Assembly: GCA_964058845.1 (NCBI GenBank)
Contig: CAXKVR010000170.1
Coordinates: 62,001 to 126,000, forward strand
DNA: 64,000 nucleotides
Reading direction: 5' to 3'
Source: Carex sylvatica
Taxonomy: Eukaryota > Streptophyta > Magnoliopsida > Poales > Cyperaceae
In this document: one piece after another, positions 23,368-34,417 of the stretch
Numbering within the stretch: the first letter of the stretch is position 1
How the letters are laid out: every line of letters starts with the position of its first letter
Program-made: the position numbers and the translations under genes
Notes under the pieces: generated by a model
Told to the model about the DNA's origin: nothing
The model's database searches: none
What the model saw: the letters and a program-made list of their open reading frames with translations, nothing else

Positions 23368-25281
23368 TAATAACTGACCTCTGGTGCATAGATGTGCAAG
23401 ATGGTGAAGCTAGCAGAGATGCAGATACGTGCAGCAAAAAGACAAGCAGTAATGAGAACATTGCTCTGACTCTGACTCTTAGTAAATAAAAGTGGGGCGA
23501 TGAATATACAGCCAAGGAAAAGCATTGAAGACATTGAAAGCTTTCTTCCTATCTTGTCCACAATGGCCGCTGATACAATCAGCCCTGGGAGTTCTGACAA
23601 TCATATTCATACCACATTTAATAAAACAATCAAATCAATATAATTATTATCTTTGTAGATTTCAAAATAGAAATGGTACCTACTACGTACCTCCAATGCT
23701 AGTGATGAACACACTTTTGTAGAGATTTGCATCACTCACATGATGTACCTTTTCTTCCTTCTCCTCAAATCCGCAATCCCTATTTCCACTACTCAATTCA
23801 GACGTCAACAAAACAAGTCCATAATATAGAAATGCCTGTGCAAGGAACACAGTCCAAAGTAGAATAGTCGGTCGTACCAAATTTGGCCCCAAAAGCTTCA
23901 AAATTGCGTTTAATCCCCCGATCTTGTTCCCATCTGTAATAGGTTCTGAGGGAACAATAACAGGTAACAACTCGTCAAGCTCTTGTTCTTCTTCTTCATA
24001 ATCATCAGCCTTGTAATTGTGGGTCCCAGTCCCAGCAACTAGTTTCCCAGGAGGTAGACTTACTTGATTTACCCGTGCCATGGTCGTGAGCACCTGAGTT
24101 GCATCATTTGTTCTTCCTTTCATGCACAGGTATCGTGGCGACTCAAGTGTTATTGGAAAGAATAAAAGGAGAGCAAAAGATGGCAGAGACGACAAGGCCA
24201 GTAACCATCTCCAACCAAACCCAGGCATCACCAGCTGAGAAGGAGAGCAAAGATGAATAAATGTAAGGACCCAAGTGAACAATAAAAACAGTTCATGGAC
24301 AAACTTGAAAAATTACATACCCAAGCAAGAGAAGCCTCCAAAATAGTACCAACCGCCCAAAATCCAGAAAAAACAACCATCCAAGTGCCCCGATTTGGTG
24401 CAGGTATGAACTCCAGAAACCAAGATCCAAGAACAGGCCCACCTCCCAGTCCCACACCCACCATAAACCTAAATACAATCAGTGATAAATAGTTTGGAGC
24501 AAATGCACTCAAAAGACCAGCTCCACCAGTAACTAGAGCAGTGAAGTTGAACCCAACCCTGGAAAAACATATTTCAACCCAACTTAAGCATTAATCAACC
24601 TAATTTTAGTGCAATTAAGCCTCAACATAGTCCAATTAATTCTGAACCTAATCCCCATTGTAGAACCATTATGAAAGGAAAAACAAGGGCTCTTACCTCT
24701 TACTTTGGTAAAAGAAAGTAACTACGTCTACATGTTGAGTTTTGTTGAACGGGCCTTGATCAATTTCTAAACTTCACACATATATTCCAGTCTAAATGTT
24801 TATCCAAACTTACCTCCATTTTACAATAAAAGATAAACAGAACATACAAAAAAAAAATTGCTTAATCGAAGAGTTCAGGCTCCCTTAACTCCACAAATGC
24901 TAATTGGGTATTAATTTGTACTTTACATCATGATGGGTTACTTTAAATCATTAATAAACCGAAGAAGATATTATTTAGCAAATTTAGAGAAGTTTTGCAG
25001 GAAGTAACCTACCGTCTTCCATAATTATCAGATACAAGTCCCCAAGAGTATGCCCCCACCAGCATACCAATAAAAACGGCACTTGTTATGAGGCTTTCTT
25101 CATGAGCAGAGAGACCCCACTCAGACTGTACAGATGGGCCCACAAAGGAAAGAAGCATCATCTCCATTGCCTCAGAGATCTTGGCCATGCCAGAATAGGA
25201 AAGCACAAAAAATTGGAATTTGCCAAAGCCCATTGACATGAGTGCCTCATCAACTGTATATGTGGTTTTCCCATTGTTCAT
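23067..25281 (-). CDS. OCT7: Organic cation/carnitine transporter 7-like MFS transporter (NiaP type)
   Basis: This is a twelve-span major facilitator transporter; the Arabidopsis relative is reported to move nicotinate and related compounds. Exons 25281-25013, 24558-24321, 24234-23691, 23593-23379 and 23291-23067 splice in frame to 496 residues, the usual length. The N-terminus [16 protein letters not shown] and [19 protein letters not shown] are characteristic of this subfamily. The loop 2-3 motif appears as [10 protein letters not shown] and its second-half counterpart as [10 protein letters not shown]. An acidic cytoplasmic loop ([13 protein letters not shown]) lies in exon 3, and the C-terminus ends LSDHVYA. 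A polypyrimidine tract and CTATAG sit immediately before the ATG, so an intron in the 5' untranslated region probably abuts the start codon. There are no lesions. Confidence 0.93.
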
Positions 25282-26371
25282 CTATAGAAAGGAGAGGGAG
25301 GAAAACTTTTAGCAAGTCCAGTATGGTATTCATCTTATTTGCATATAGAAGCCAACATTTGTTTTTAAGAAAATACATTGATCAAATGATAGGTGTAATT
25401 TACAAATATGTAAGAAAATTGGGTGCTTATTGCAAATAATAGGTTCTGTGGTACATGATCTGCAATGATTAGGATTAGGGCAATCTGCAAATAAGATACA
25501 ACTCTCAGTAGGCAGTAGTTAATGAAATAAAGAATGATATTTATTTATTTGCAAATTGTGCCAATGTTTTTGAAGAATTGAGTAAGTCTGAAGCATATGA
25601 GCAAAGAGAGAAAATGATTGACAGACATTACCGGCATGGCCCAGATATTGCGTCAGTGCAGTACAGTACAGTACAGTACAGTACAGTACAGTCAGTCTTT
25701 TTGTGTGATGCTGATAATCACTGGCGCTACTCCAACTCCAATTACTGGGCTTAAGAGAATGGATTCTGCAGAAAAAGCTGAGAAATTTATTTTAAAAAAA
25801 TTGCCAATTTAAACTTGTAAAAATAATACTGAGATAGATGTGATGTTAACCTAAACCGTAGAATCAATTGTATTGTAGATGGACAAGCTGGAAGAATTAA
25901 AATTAGAGAACGAAGCCTAGTCGGATTTGAAAGAGCATTCTTATTGTGAGAATAATTGACAAAAAGAAACCATCGAAAGAAAGAAAGGCGTTCCGAAGCT
26001 CTTGGACCTGAACGGGGAGAGATCAGATCAGATCAGATCAGATGAGGGCAAACGTGCAATGTTGCTCGTTTATGTTATTGTTACCCGAAAGGAAAATTGG
26101 TAAACCGTCCTCTTCCTGGACTTTTATTATCAACTATATTTTTATGAAAATAAATACCCGTTGTGGTCTTGTGGACCAGTAATAATATTGAAGTTTAGGG
26201 ATGAAAGAGGAAAAGGGAATAGTTTGACTTATTACTAAATAGTAATTTCATTAAAAGCTAAGGACGTAACTCTTAATTTATTTTGCAACTTGAGAAGAAT
26301 CAACCATTCCATTTCTCTAGAACGAAAGATAGAGAGATCCTTGCTCTGCTCTGCTTTGCTGTGCTGGCGTT
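25282..26371. promoter_or_regulatory. Bidirectional intergenic region between OCT7 and the signal-peptide protein gene
   Basis: These 1.1 kb separate two divergently transcribed genes. It contains an ACAGT pentanucleotide repeat (about 25656-25693) and a GATCA repeat (about 26024-26044). No coding sequence is recognised. Promoters for both genes must lie here. Confidence 0.5.
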
Positions 26372-27385
26372 ATGAGAAGACTCCTATGGATTATCTCTTT
26401 GCTTCTATCCGCGCTCTACTTCTCAGCATCTCCGGCGATCGCCGTAGCGGCAGGCGGTAGAGGGAGATCCTTGCTGGCGTTCGTTGAGGCGCAAGGGAAC
26501 ACATCCTTTCGTTGCTCTCCTTCTGGCCCTTGTATTCCTTGCCAGTACTCTGAGAAGGTTTCATTTCATTTCATTTTATACTGCTATGGAATTCATATTC
26601 ATATTCTTGCTTGGATTGTTGAAGCTGATTTGAAATGGGATTAGATTGAAATTTGAATTGGCAAGTAGTATTTAAATGGGATTTAGATTCCTGGTCGGAT
26701 TGTGTCAATCAGTTTAATACTTGTGCCATGGAATAGAATGAATGTTCATGCAATTCAGAATCTGGTAGACTGGTACCAAAGTAATATTAAATGCTTATTT
26801 TTACTGTGATAAGTAACATTGGAGAATGAATGTTTGAACTTGTAGAATGATGACAAGTACCGGTGTAGTGAGACTGGATACCACCTACCTCTAAAATGCG
26901 TAGAGGAGGAGAAGGAGAAGGAGGAGGTTCAACAAAACAAAAACAAAAACCAAAACCAGAGAAGGTTGTCTTCTGAGTTTTTAAACTCTAAGCTGCTGCT
27001 TGGCACAATAATAAGCAATTTTAAATGGAGAAAGTTACTGGATGAAGAATCATCAGATGCTGGTATGGTTATGAAGCAGTATATCACTTACAGGAGTTGC
27101 GTACCAGTTGATGGTGAAGAGAAGCTGTCTGTTATTGGGTTTGAGGTATTTTGCTTTTGTTTAGCATTTTCTGGTATTGTCTATGATTGAATTGTTCTAC
27201 TTGGCAAGGAAGGGGCAAGGTGTAAGTGTTTGATGAATAAATATAAATTTGTGTTACTAGATGATTGATTGATTGATTGATTGATTGATTTACAGGTGAT
27301 GATGGTTGGATTGTTAATGGTGAGTGGACCTGTAGTGTACCTTAGACAAAAGCGAACTCTTCTCATGCAAGGCCAAGGCCATTAG
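26372..27385 (+). CDS. Conserved plant protein with signal peptide, Cys-rich lumenal domain and one TM segment
   Basis: Exons 26372-26557, 26846-27145 and 27296-27385 splice in phase 0 to 191 residues. The N-terminus (RRLLWIISLLLSALYFSASP) is a signal peptide. The mature part has RCSPSGPCIPCQYSEK and then NDDKYRCSETGYHLPLKC, five cysteines in a pattern I associate with a small conserved plant membrane-protein family of unknown function. The charged region that follows (EEEKEKEEVQQNKNKN) precedes YITYRSCVP and EEKLSVIGFE. The last exon encodes a hydrophobic span (VMMVGLLMVSGPVVYL) with a short basic tail, giving a type I topology, probably in the secretory pathway. A GATT microsatellite lies in intron 2. 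I cannot give a function. Confidence 0.85.
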
Positions 27386-28310
27386 GCCAAGGTGCTGCTT
27401 CAAGCAACAGCTAGCTCTCCTAGATTTTAGAATTTAAACAATCTTTTTTGTCTACTTTTGCAGAACAATAGTTGTTGTTGTATACAAAAATCATTTTTTT
27501 TGCGTGTTTGGCCTCTTCCTCTTGTGCATTTATACATTTTTGTTAATTAGGTGGGGAAGAAAGAAAGAAAGAAAGAAAGAAATGCTAATCAAGTATGAAT
27601 TGAGATTGAGGGTGGTAGCCTGGTCCTGGTAGATGCAAATTTGGAAAGGATTATCTATCGTTATAATTCATAATTCCATTCCAGATAATAAAAATAATAA
27701 TGAATATGAATGCAGATCTAGCAGAAGAATGAATACTCGTTGATAGGTTCGTATGACAGAAGGTTTTGGTATTATCAATTTGTCTTTGCGATTTTAAAGT
27801 TCAAGCTCAACTCAACGTGTTTTCATATTAAAATGTGATGTGATGTGTTTGGAGATGAAATTTTACATTTTTAACGTTAATGCATGTTTATTACACCGCA
27901 CGTGATCCATCCGCCTCAACCTGTTGCCTGTTGGTGCTCTCCACACCTAATCATAATCAATTCATTCATTCCATTCTCAAACAAACCCTCCGTTCCGAAG
28001 AAATGGAGAAGAACAAATTTCATTTTCTGAGGCGGCTTTTGCAAAAACTGCCATTACCTATTACTATTGGCTATTTCCCTTTTCTTCTTCTCTTTTCTCT
28101 TCTCTCTTCTCTCTTCTCTCTTTTCTCTTGACGGACGGAACCCTCCCTCCCTCCCTCGGCTGCGCTTTGCTTTGCTCTCTCTCTCTCTCTGTGATTGAAT
28201 CAATCAATTCCCTTTGGCGAAAGGCGAAAGAAACCCTAAATTCGACCGACGAATCGACGAATCGACGAATCGACGAATCGACGATAGAGAAAGAGCATTG
28301 CACTGCATAA
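27386..28310. promoter_or_regulatory. Intergenic region and leader of the SUF4-like gene
   Basis: No separate gene is seen. The last 200 bp are pyrimidine-rich (repeated TTCTCTTCTC) and contain four tandem copies of GACGAATC (about 28250-28282) shortly before the SUF4 ATG, presumably in its 5' untranslated region. An (AAAG)n tract lies near 27560. Confidence 0.5.
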
Positions 28311-30522
28311 ATGGGTAAGAAGAAGAAGAGAGCGGTGGAAAAGGTGTTTTGTTACTATTGTGACAGGGAATTCGACGACGAGAAGATTTTGGTTCAGCAT
28401 CAGAAGGCCAAGCACTTCAAGTGTCACGTCTGTCACAAGAAACTCTCCACCGCCTCTGGCATGACCATCCATGTCTTGCAAGTCCACAAAGAATCTGTTA
28501 CCAAAGTTCCCAATGCTAAACCTGAAAGAGAATCAACAGAGATTGAGATATTTGGTATGCAAGGTGTTCCTCCTCAAATTTTAGCTGCTCATTATGGGGA
28601 ATCAGAGGAAGACCCTTCTGCCAAGATGACAAAAGTAGAGGCCCCAACATTCACACACAATCACAATCCATTGAGTGCTGGTATGGGATTGCCTCCAACT
28701 TATGGTGCTGTTGTCCGTCCTCCTCCTCCAATGTATCTCTCTCTCTCTCTCTCTCTCTCTAGTTTGGTTTGGTTTGGTTGTAAATAATAGAATATAATAA
28801 ATACATTTCTTATAATAATCATATATGACTTTAATGTTGGCAGTAGTTTTAATCCGGCATTCGCAGTGCGGCCTCCTCCCATGTGGCAGATGCTACCACG
28901 TGGCCCACAGCAACCTTGGTTTCATCAACAGCAACCTCTTTCCATTCCAGTCCAACCAGCTTCCTCAACTCTCACACAACCTCTCTTCCCCATTCAGAAC
29001 ATCATGCCACCTACTACTGCTGCTGCTTCTATGGTGGGTCTCCACCCAGCTTTCCAGGTTACGCCCCCCATGCCTCCACCACCTGTCAATGTTTCACAGC
29101 CACTTTTCCCTATTGCTACAACTACTGTTGCTTCTGCTCCTCCTCCTCCTACTACTACTACTAATAATGGGTCTTCTGCCGGCCCTGTCAATGCAAATAG
29201 TCCTGCTGCTGGTAATCAAGGTATTCTCTCTCTTGTGTACTGTTCCTTCTGTTCTGTTCTGTTCTATATTTCTGTTTGATAATATGTTTTGACACTTTAG
29301 GTGGCTCCTATACCAGTATGCGGACTTATGCTTCAGGCCCAGATACAGGGGGGACATCAACCATGCCCCCGCCGGATATAGCTAACAAAGCTCCTACTCC
29401 AGCTGGTCAACCCGGTGCTAGTGAGGTGTACTTGGTCTGGGATGACGAAGCCATGTCAATGGTGCTTATCCTTTCTTTCTTGACATCTTCTTTCTATCTT
29501 TTCTCTTTTACTTTAGAAATATTCTGAATGTCAACATGGTTTTCTATCCAAATAGTATTGATAATTGTTTTACCTGTTGGTTTGGTTGTAGGAGGAGAGA
29601 AGAATGTCCCTGGTTAAATATCAGGTGCATGATGAAACTAGCCAGGTAAGTCATTTTACTCTTGTGCTCTCTCTTTCATATGCTCCAGTCTCTGTGATTT
29701 ATGTACTTACAAATCACTTTAATAGTTTTTTTTTCTTCCTTTTATTATTGAGTCATTCTGTGTAGCTAGTAAAATTCGGTACCATATGTCGGATCAAATT
29801 TATGCCCTTTTTGAGGATAGTGCGCTTTTTCCAAGAATCCTCCATGACTAATATGCACTAAATGTGCACATCTACTTTCAAAAAGAATGTAGTTGAGGTG
29901 GTGGCGGAAAGGCGGTAAAGAAGAAACTTACCAGGTTCCAATATCAATTGAGTAGATTATCAAATCTCTGAGGTCATGCATTAAACAAAAAATTGTTTAT
30001 ATGAGAAATTACAAATTATTGAAAAAATACTGTTGGAAAATCATTAGCACTTGGTTAAGATTTATTATATTTGCTTTAAAAACTGATGCATTTATGTTAC
30101 GAAAGAACTGGGGGGGGGGGCTCCTCATGGGACAGCAGAACCTGTATGTGTTTTATTTTAACAATTGAATTCCATTTCCATTCTGTATATATTTAACTTA
30201 TCCTCCTAGTACAATTTGTGCTCTGGCATATTTCATGCCTTGTATAATTGGTCGGTGGAACCGCGGCCAAATTTTGCTACAGGTCAGCTTTCCTTTGGGC
30301 CAATGAAGCTTTTAGATTTCCCCAAACTTAGTTTAGATTTATAGATTTTAGATAAAAAGTTATTTTTTTAGTATGGTTAGTAATATAGTATGTCATAATC
30401 TGATATAGTTATCATTTTATTTGTGTACAAAAAAAATATTTTGAAAACAGATGAACTCCATTGACGCAGCAATAGACAGGCGCATATCGGAAAGTAGGCT
30501 TGCGGGTCGAATGGCTTTCTAG
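28311..30522 (+). CDS. SUF4: SUPPRESSOR OF FRIGIDA 4-like C2H2 zinc-finger protein
   Basis: This is a nuclear zinc-finger protein; in Arabidopsis it binds the FLC promoter and recruits the FRIGIDA complex. The animal counterpart is BuGZ/ZNF207. Exons 28311-28732, 28844-29220, 29301-29461, 29592-29645 and 30451-30522 give 361 residues, close to the Arabidopsis protein. Two fingers lie near the N-terminus: [18 protein letters not shown] and [18 protein letters not shown]. The conserved [11 protein letters not shown] follows, then a long Pro/Gln-rich middle, then [19 protein letters not shown], and finally [18 protein letters not shown] at the C-terminus. The first donor is followed directly by a (CT)n microsatellite, and intron 4 (about 800 bp) contains a run of 11 G near 30110. 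All frames join cleanly. Confidence 0.95.
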
Positions 30523-31813
30523 AAACTTGTGATGATTAATTGGGGTATGTTGTTGTGACTTGTGGGTGAGTTAGAAAGGAAAGGATGTTATTTGAGTCTC
30601 TGCTATTATGAATTGTGATTGACAATTTGAGAGATTTTGGTTGGAAACTAGTAGTTATTAAGAAAATTTTCCCATTTTATTTGTCATAATGTATGAACTA
30701 AGATTTTGATGGGGCTAGGGAACTAAACAAGGGAAGGGAAGGCAGCTTCCTCTTTTAGATGACTAGCTGTGATTGAAGAAAGGGTTGTTATGATTTGGTT
30801 GATTGATGTTTTACATGGTACTTTTTTATTAAAACTAAAATGATGTATGTGGAAGCACTGAATCCATGTCTTGCACTTTTTAAAAGAAAAGCTAATAATA
30901 TTAAGACAATATATAAGGAAGTAACAGGAGGAATAATGAGCAAAATCTGGAATGAATGAATAAATTTGGATTGAAACTCTTTAAAGTCTTCAAATTCAAC
31001 AACAATTAATGAGCAAATTCTCCATTATTAAACATAGGGGAATAGGGGATGCTTGTTATGTCTTACCCTGCTGACCTCTGAAGACCAACGCATCAATCTC
31101 ATGATTTAATCCTCACAGACAAATATCAAATCAAACCCAATCAAATTTAGAGTGAAAGAGAAGCAAGCAAAAAAAAGTCTTTACTATTTCTCTAGCACCA
31201 AGCAAGCACATATCCCAAAACTAAATTAGACGAACAGAATCTGTTCTACATTTTTTATTTTAGCCCTCCGCTCCCTAATTATTTTCAATTGGGCCTAATT
31301 AACTACCTTTCCAAAAGCTACAACCACCTCTCTCACATCTAATTAAGCTCTCTTTCATTCATCATTCTTTCCACTTCATTTAGTATCCATTTCCCTACAC
31401 TCACTACTCACCAAATAAAATAAAATAAAATAAAATAAAATAAAACAAGAATGTGACTTTGCTTGGTACGTATAAAAGTAGCATAATTAAAAGAATATGA
31501 ATTATGCGATAAATAACCAGAGCTAGCTTTTTAATTCTTAACTCAATGCAACCTTTTTTCTGTTCCCTTCTTTCTTTCAGAGTACCAGGCAGCACTGAGC
31601 TCCTTTTTTTCCAAGTATCTTTTCTATATATATCTATATATCTCACACTCCTTTTGCACTTTATTTCTCTACCACCCACCACTATATATAACTATAACCA
31701 TAACCGTAGCATTCATTGTTCATCAACACTAACTTCTTTCTCCTCTCTTATATGGTAACATATACAAGTGCCAAAGAGACCAAAAGGAGAATCAAAGGAA
31801 ATAAACATATTTG
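30523..31813. other. 3' flank of SUF4 and promoter of the X8-protein gene
   Basis: No gene is seen. An (ATAAA)n tract lies at about 31413-31445. TATATATAA words near 31625 and 31684 could serve as TATA boxes for the gene starting at 31814. Confidence 0.4.
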
Positions 31814-33735
31814 ATGGCCCAAAGTAGCAACTTGTATCTTGTATTGCTGCATCTTCTCTCTATATCCCTTGCAATCTTCTTCCAATGTGGTTAGTCCTAG
31901 CTACAATTTCATTTTCTTTCTTCTTCTCAACTAATTTAACCATTCTCCATTTTCTTTCGTGCGGTTCAGTAAACATGTATGTATATATATATATATAGAT
32001 ATAGATATACTTTTTGAGTCATGAAACTAGCATTTTACTTTGTTTACTTTGCAAGGCAAGTATAAGTATATTCCCTTTCATTTCTCCTAACAAATTAATG
32101 CCACATTAGTTGTTGTCAAACAGATGCAAGAGAACTGAGACAAGTCGAGAAACTCACACTGATCAAATACACTCCCAATTATCTAAAACCCAAAGCACTG
32201 CATTTACTCGATGATGAGTTATCTTCCCCCTCTGATCCCTACTCCATTGGCTCACCTTATTTTCTAGCTCCATTTACTGACATTCTGGGCCCCACATCCT
32301 CTCCTAGACCTACCACCATCTCCCCACCCTTTTGCATTTACCCCCCAGTTACGTCAACCCCACCTATCTTCTCCCCACCTCCAATTGTAAACCCCAACCC
32401 CCCTGAAATAAACCCAAATCCGCCAATTATTGTTCCGAACCCACCAGAAGTATTCCCTAACCCACCAACTGTAAATCCCAATCCGCCAGTTGTCATTCCA
32501 AACCCTCCAGAAATTGCTCCAAGCCCGCCAGAAATTACCCCGAACCCAAATCCGAATCCTCCAGAAGCTGCACCAAGCCCTCCAGTAGTCACTCCAAATC
32601 CACCAATCGTCAACCCGAGCCCACCAGAAGGAAGCCCACCAGAAGTCACTCCAAATCCACCGATCATCTACCCGAGTCCACCAGAAGGCGCACCAAGCCC
32701 GCCAGAAGTCACTCCAAACCCGCCTGGCTTAAATCCGAGTCCACCAGAAGGCGCACCAAGCCCGCCAGAAGTCACTCCAAACCCGCCCGGCTTAAATCCG
32801 AGTCCACCAGAAGGCGCACCAAGCCCACCAGAAATCACCCCAAACCCGCCCGGCTTAAATCCGAGTCCACCAGAAGGCGCACCAAGCCCGCCAGAAGTCA
32901 CTCCAAACCCGCCCAGCTTAAATCCGAGTCCACCAGAAGGCACACCAAGCCCGCCAGAAGTCACTCCAAACCCGCCCGGCTTAAATCCGAGTCCACCAGA
33001 AGGCGCACCAAGCCCGCCAGAAGTCACTCCAAACCCGCCCGGCTTAAATCCGAGTCCACCAGAAGGCGCACCAAGCCCGCCAGAAGTCACTCCAAACCCG
33101 CCCGGCTTAAATCCGAGTCCACCAGAAGGCGCACCAAGCCCACCAGAAATCACCCCAAACCCACCAACAGTGAATCCAAATCCAAGTCCACCTGAAGTTA
33201 TACCAAACCCGCCAGAAACAAGCCCAGGAAATCCACCAACAGCCGTACCGGGGGCCCCACCAGAAATCATAACCCCTCCTAGTCCTGGTCCACCAACACC
33301 AAGTGGTTTTCTTCCTCCTGTAGTATTTCCACCACCTTTTGCCCCACCAACCCCTACAAGTGCACAGGGGCTTTGGTGTGTTGCGAAACCAAGTGTACCT
33401 GACCCGATAATGAAAGAGGCGATGGATTATGCATGTGGGTCCGGTGCTGATTGTGTGTCTATTGAACCAAAGGGGGCGTGCTACGAGCCAGATACATTGA
33501 TAGCACATGCTTCTTATGCTTTCAACAGCTACTGGCAGAAGACTAAGGCAGCTGGTGGCACGTGCGATTTTGGCAATACAGCTATGCTCATCACTAAAGA
33601 TCCAAGTAATCAATTAAGTTTTCCTTACAATTGCATCAACACTTTGCATTTAGGTTCTCCTCTTCTTTTCTCAACACATTTTACTTTTCTTTTTGTGGTG
33701 CAGGTTATGACGGTTGCCACTTTAGTCTTCTCTAA
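31814..33735 (+). CDS. Secreted proline-rich protein with C-terminal X8 (CBM43) domain
   Basis: X8 domains bind beta-1,3-glucan (callose), and such proteins act in the cell wall or at plasmodesmata. Exons 31814-31889, 32124-33605 and 33704-33735 give 529 residues. Exon 1 is a signal peptide. Exon 2 encodes about 370 residues of Pro-Ser-Asn-Glu-rich sequence, including a 63-bp tandem repeat. The X8 domain begins at LWCVAKPSVPDPIMKEAMDY and contains CGSGADC, ACYEPDT and SYAFNSYWQKTKAAGGTCDF. The short last exon supplies the end of the domain, YDGCHFSLL. Translation without splicing would run on past 33605 into intron, so the third exon restores the conserved Cys. No GPI-anchor signal follows the domain, so it is probably a free wall protein. 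The Pro-rich arm is unusually long compared with PDCB-type proteins. Confidence 0.9.
32724..33165 (+). repeat. In-frame 63-bp tandem repeat (about seven copies) in the X8-protein gene
   Basis: Units start at GGCTTAAATCCGAGTCC near 32724, 32787, 32850, 32913, 32976, 33039 and 33102, with only a few substitutions between them. Each encodes GLNPSPPEGAPSPPEVTPNP plus one Pro, 21 residues. More diverged copies extend left to about 32390. Low divergence points to recent expansion or homogenisation. The repeat keeps frame because 63 is divisible by three. Confidence 0.95.
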
Positions 33736-34417
33736 AATTATACCAAGAACGTACCATATTCTTCTTCACAGTTTTCTAGCTAGGGATCTATACATATTTC
33801 ATTGTTGAACTAAACTTATTATTTCTTTAGGGCATTCTTTTTCCCTTTCTTATTTAAGTTGTTGGTACAATTTTTGTAATTTTGTAATCTAATTAATTAG
33901 TCACCAAACTGGTGAACATCAAGTTTGTTTTTCTCTCTCTTATTTTTTTTTCCCTATACTACTACATATTACTTATTTCAATATACTTACCTTGATAATT
34001 GATAGTAGTGCGATTTAGGAAAAAAAAAATCAAGATAGTTGAATGAAAAAAAAAAAAAGCTGCAGTAAAGGACATGGGCATGATAATTTAGAATATGAAT
34101 AGTTCATAAAAAGTAAATTAATTCCATATACCACAAGCATAACCTACATACAATTAAGTCAGCATGCAATCTGTTACATTTTACATACTAGATTTTGCAT
34201 TTCCATGAAACAACTCATAATATATAGGAACGAAATCCGCTGCTATCCAAAACCCATGTTATCCTCTCTCCTCTCTCTCTCTCTCCTCTTTTGAAGAGAG
34301 AGATAGAGAGAAAAGTGGACAGCAGGGTGCTGCTATTCTTCTTAGAATAGCGCAGATTTGGATCCTAATATATAACTCACATGCATCTTAACATAAATAA
34401 GTTACCTCTTAATTCTT
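33736..34417. other. Convergent 3' region between X8-protein and NAL1-like genes
   Basis: No gene is seen. The 680 bp hold both genes' 3' untranslated regions, with poly(A) runs near 34020 and 34050 and a CT/GA microsatellite near 34265-34310. Confidence 0.45.

Noticed and set aside
28825..29292. Leucine-rich plus-strand open frame overlapping SUF4 exon 2
   Set aside because: It is a frame-shifted shadow of the proline-rich SUF4 exon, which has matching splice phases and a conserved C-terminus.
32724..33165. CRISPR-like regular repeat
   Set aside because: There are no unique spacers; it is a head-to-tail coding repeat in a eukaryotic gene.
32338..33270. Long minus-strand glycine-rich open frames
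   Set aside because: They are the antisense of the proline-rich repeat of the X8 gene. The repeat lacks stops in several frames and the plus strand has a complete signal peptide, domain and splice sites.
33606..33808. Continuation of the X8 frame past 33605
   Set aside because: The run-on is intron. A GT donor at 33606 and an AG at 33703 join to an exon that restores the conserved end of the domain.
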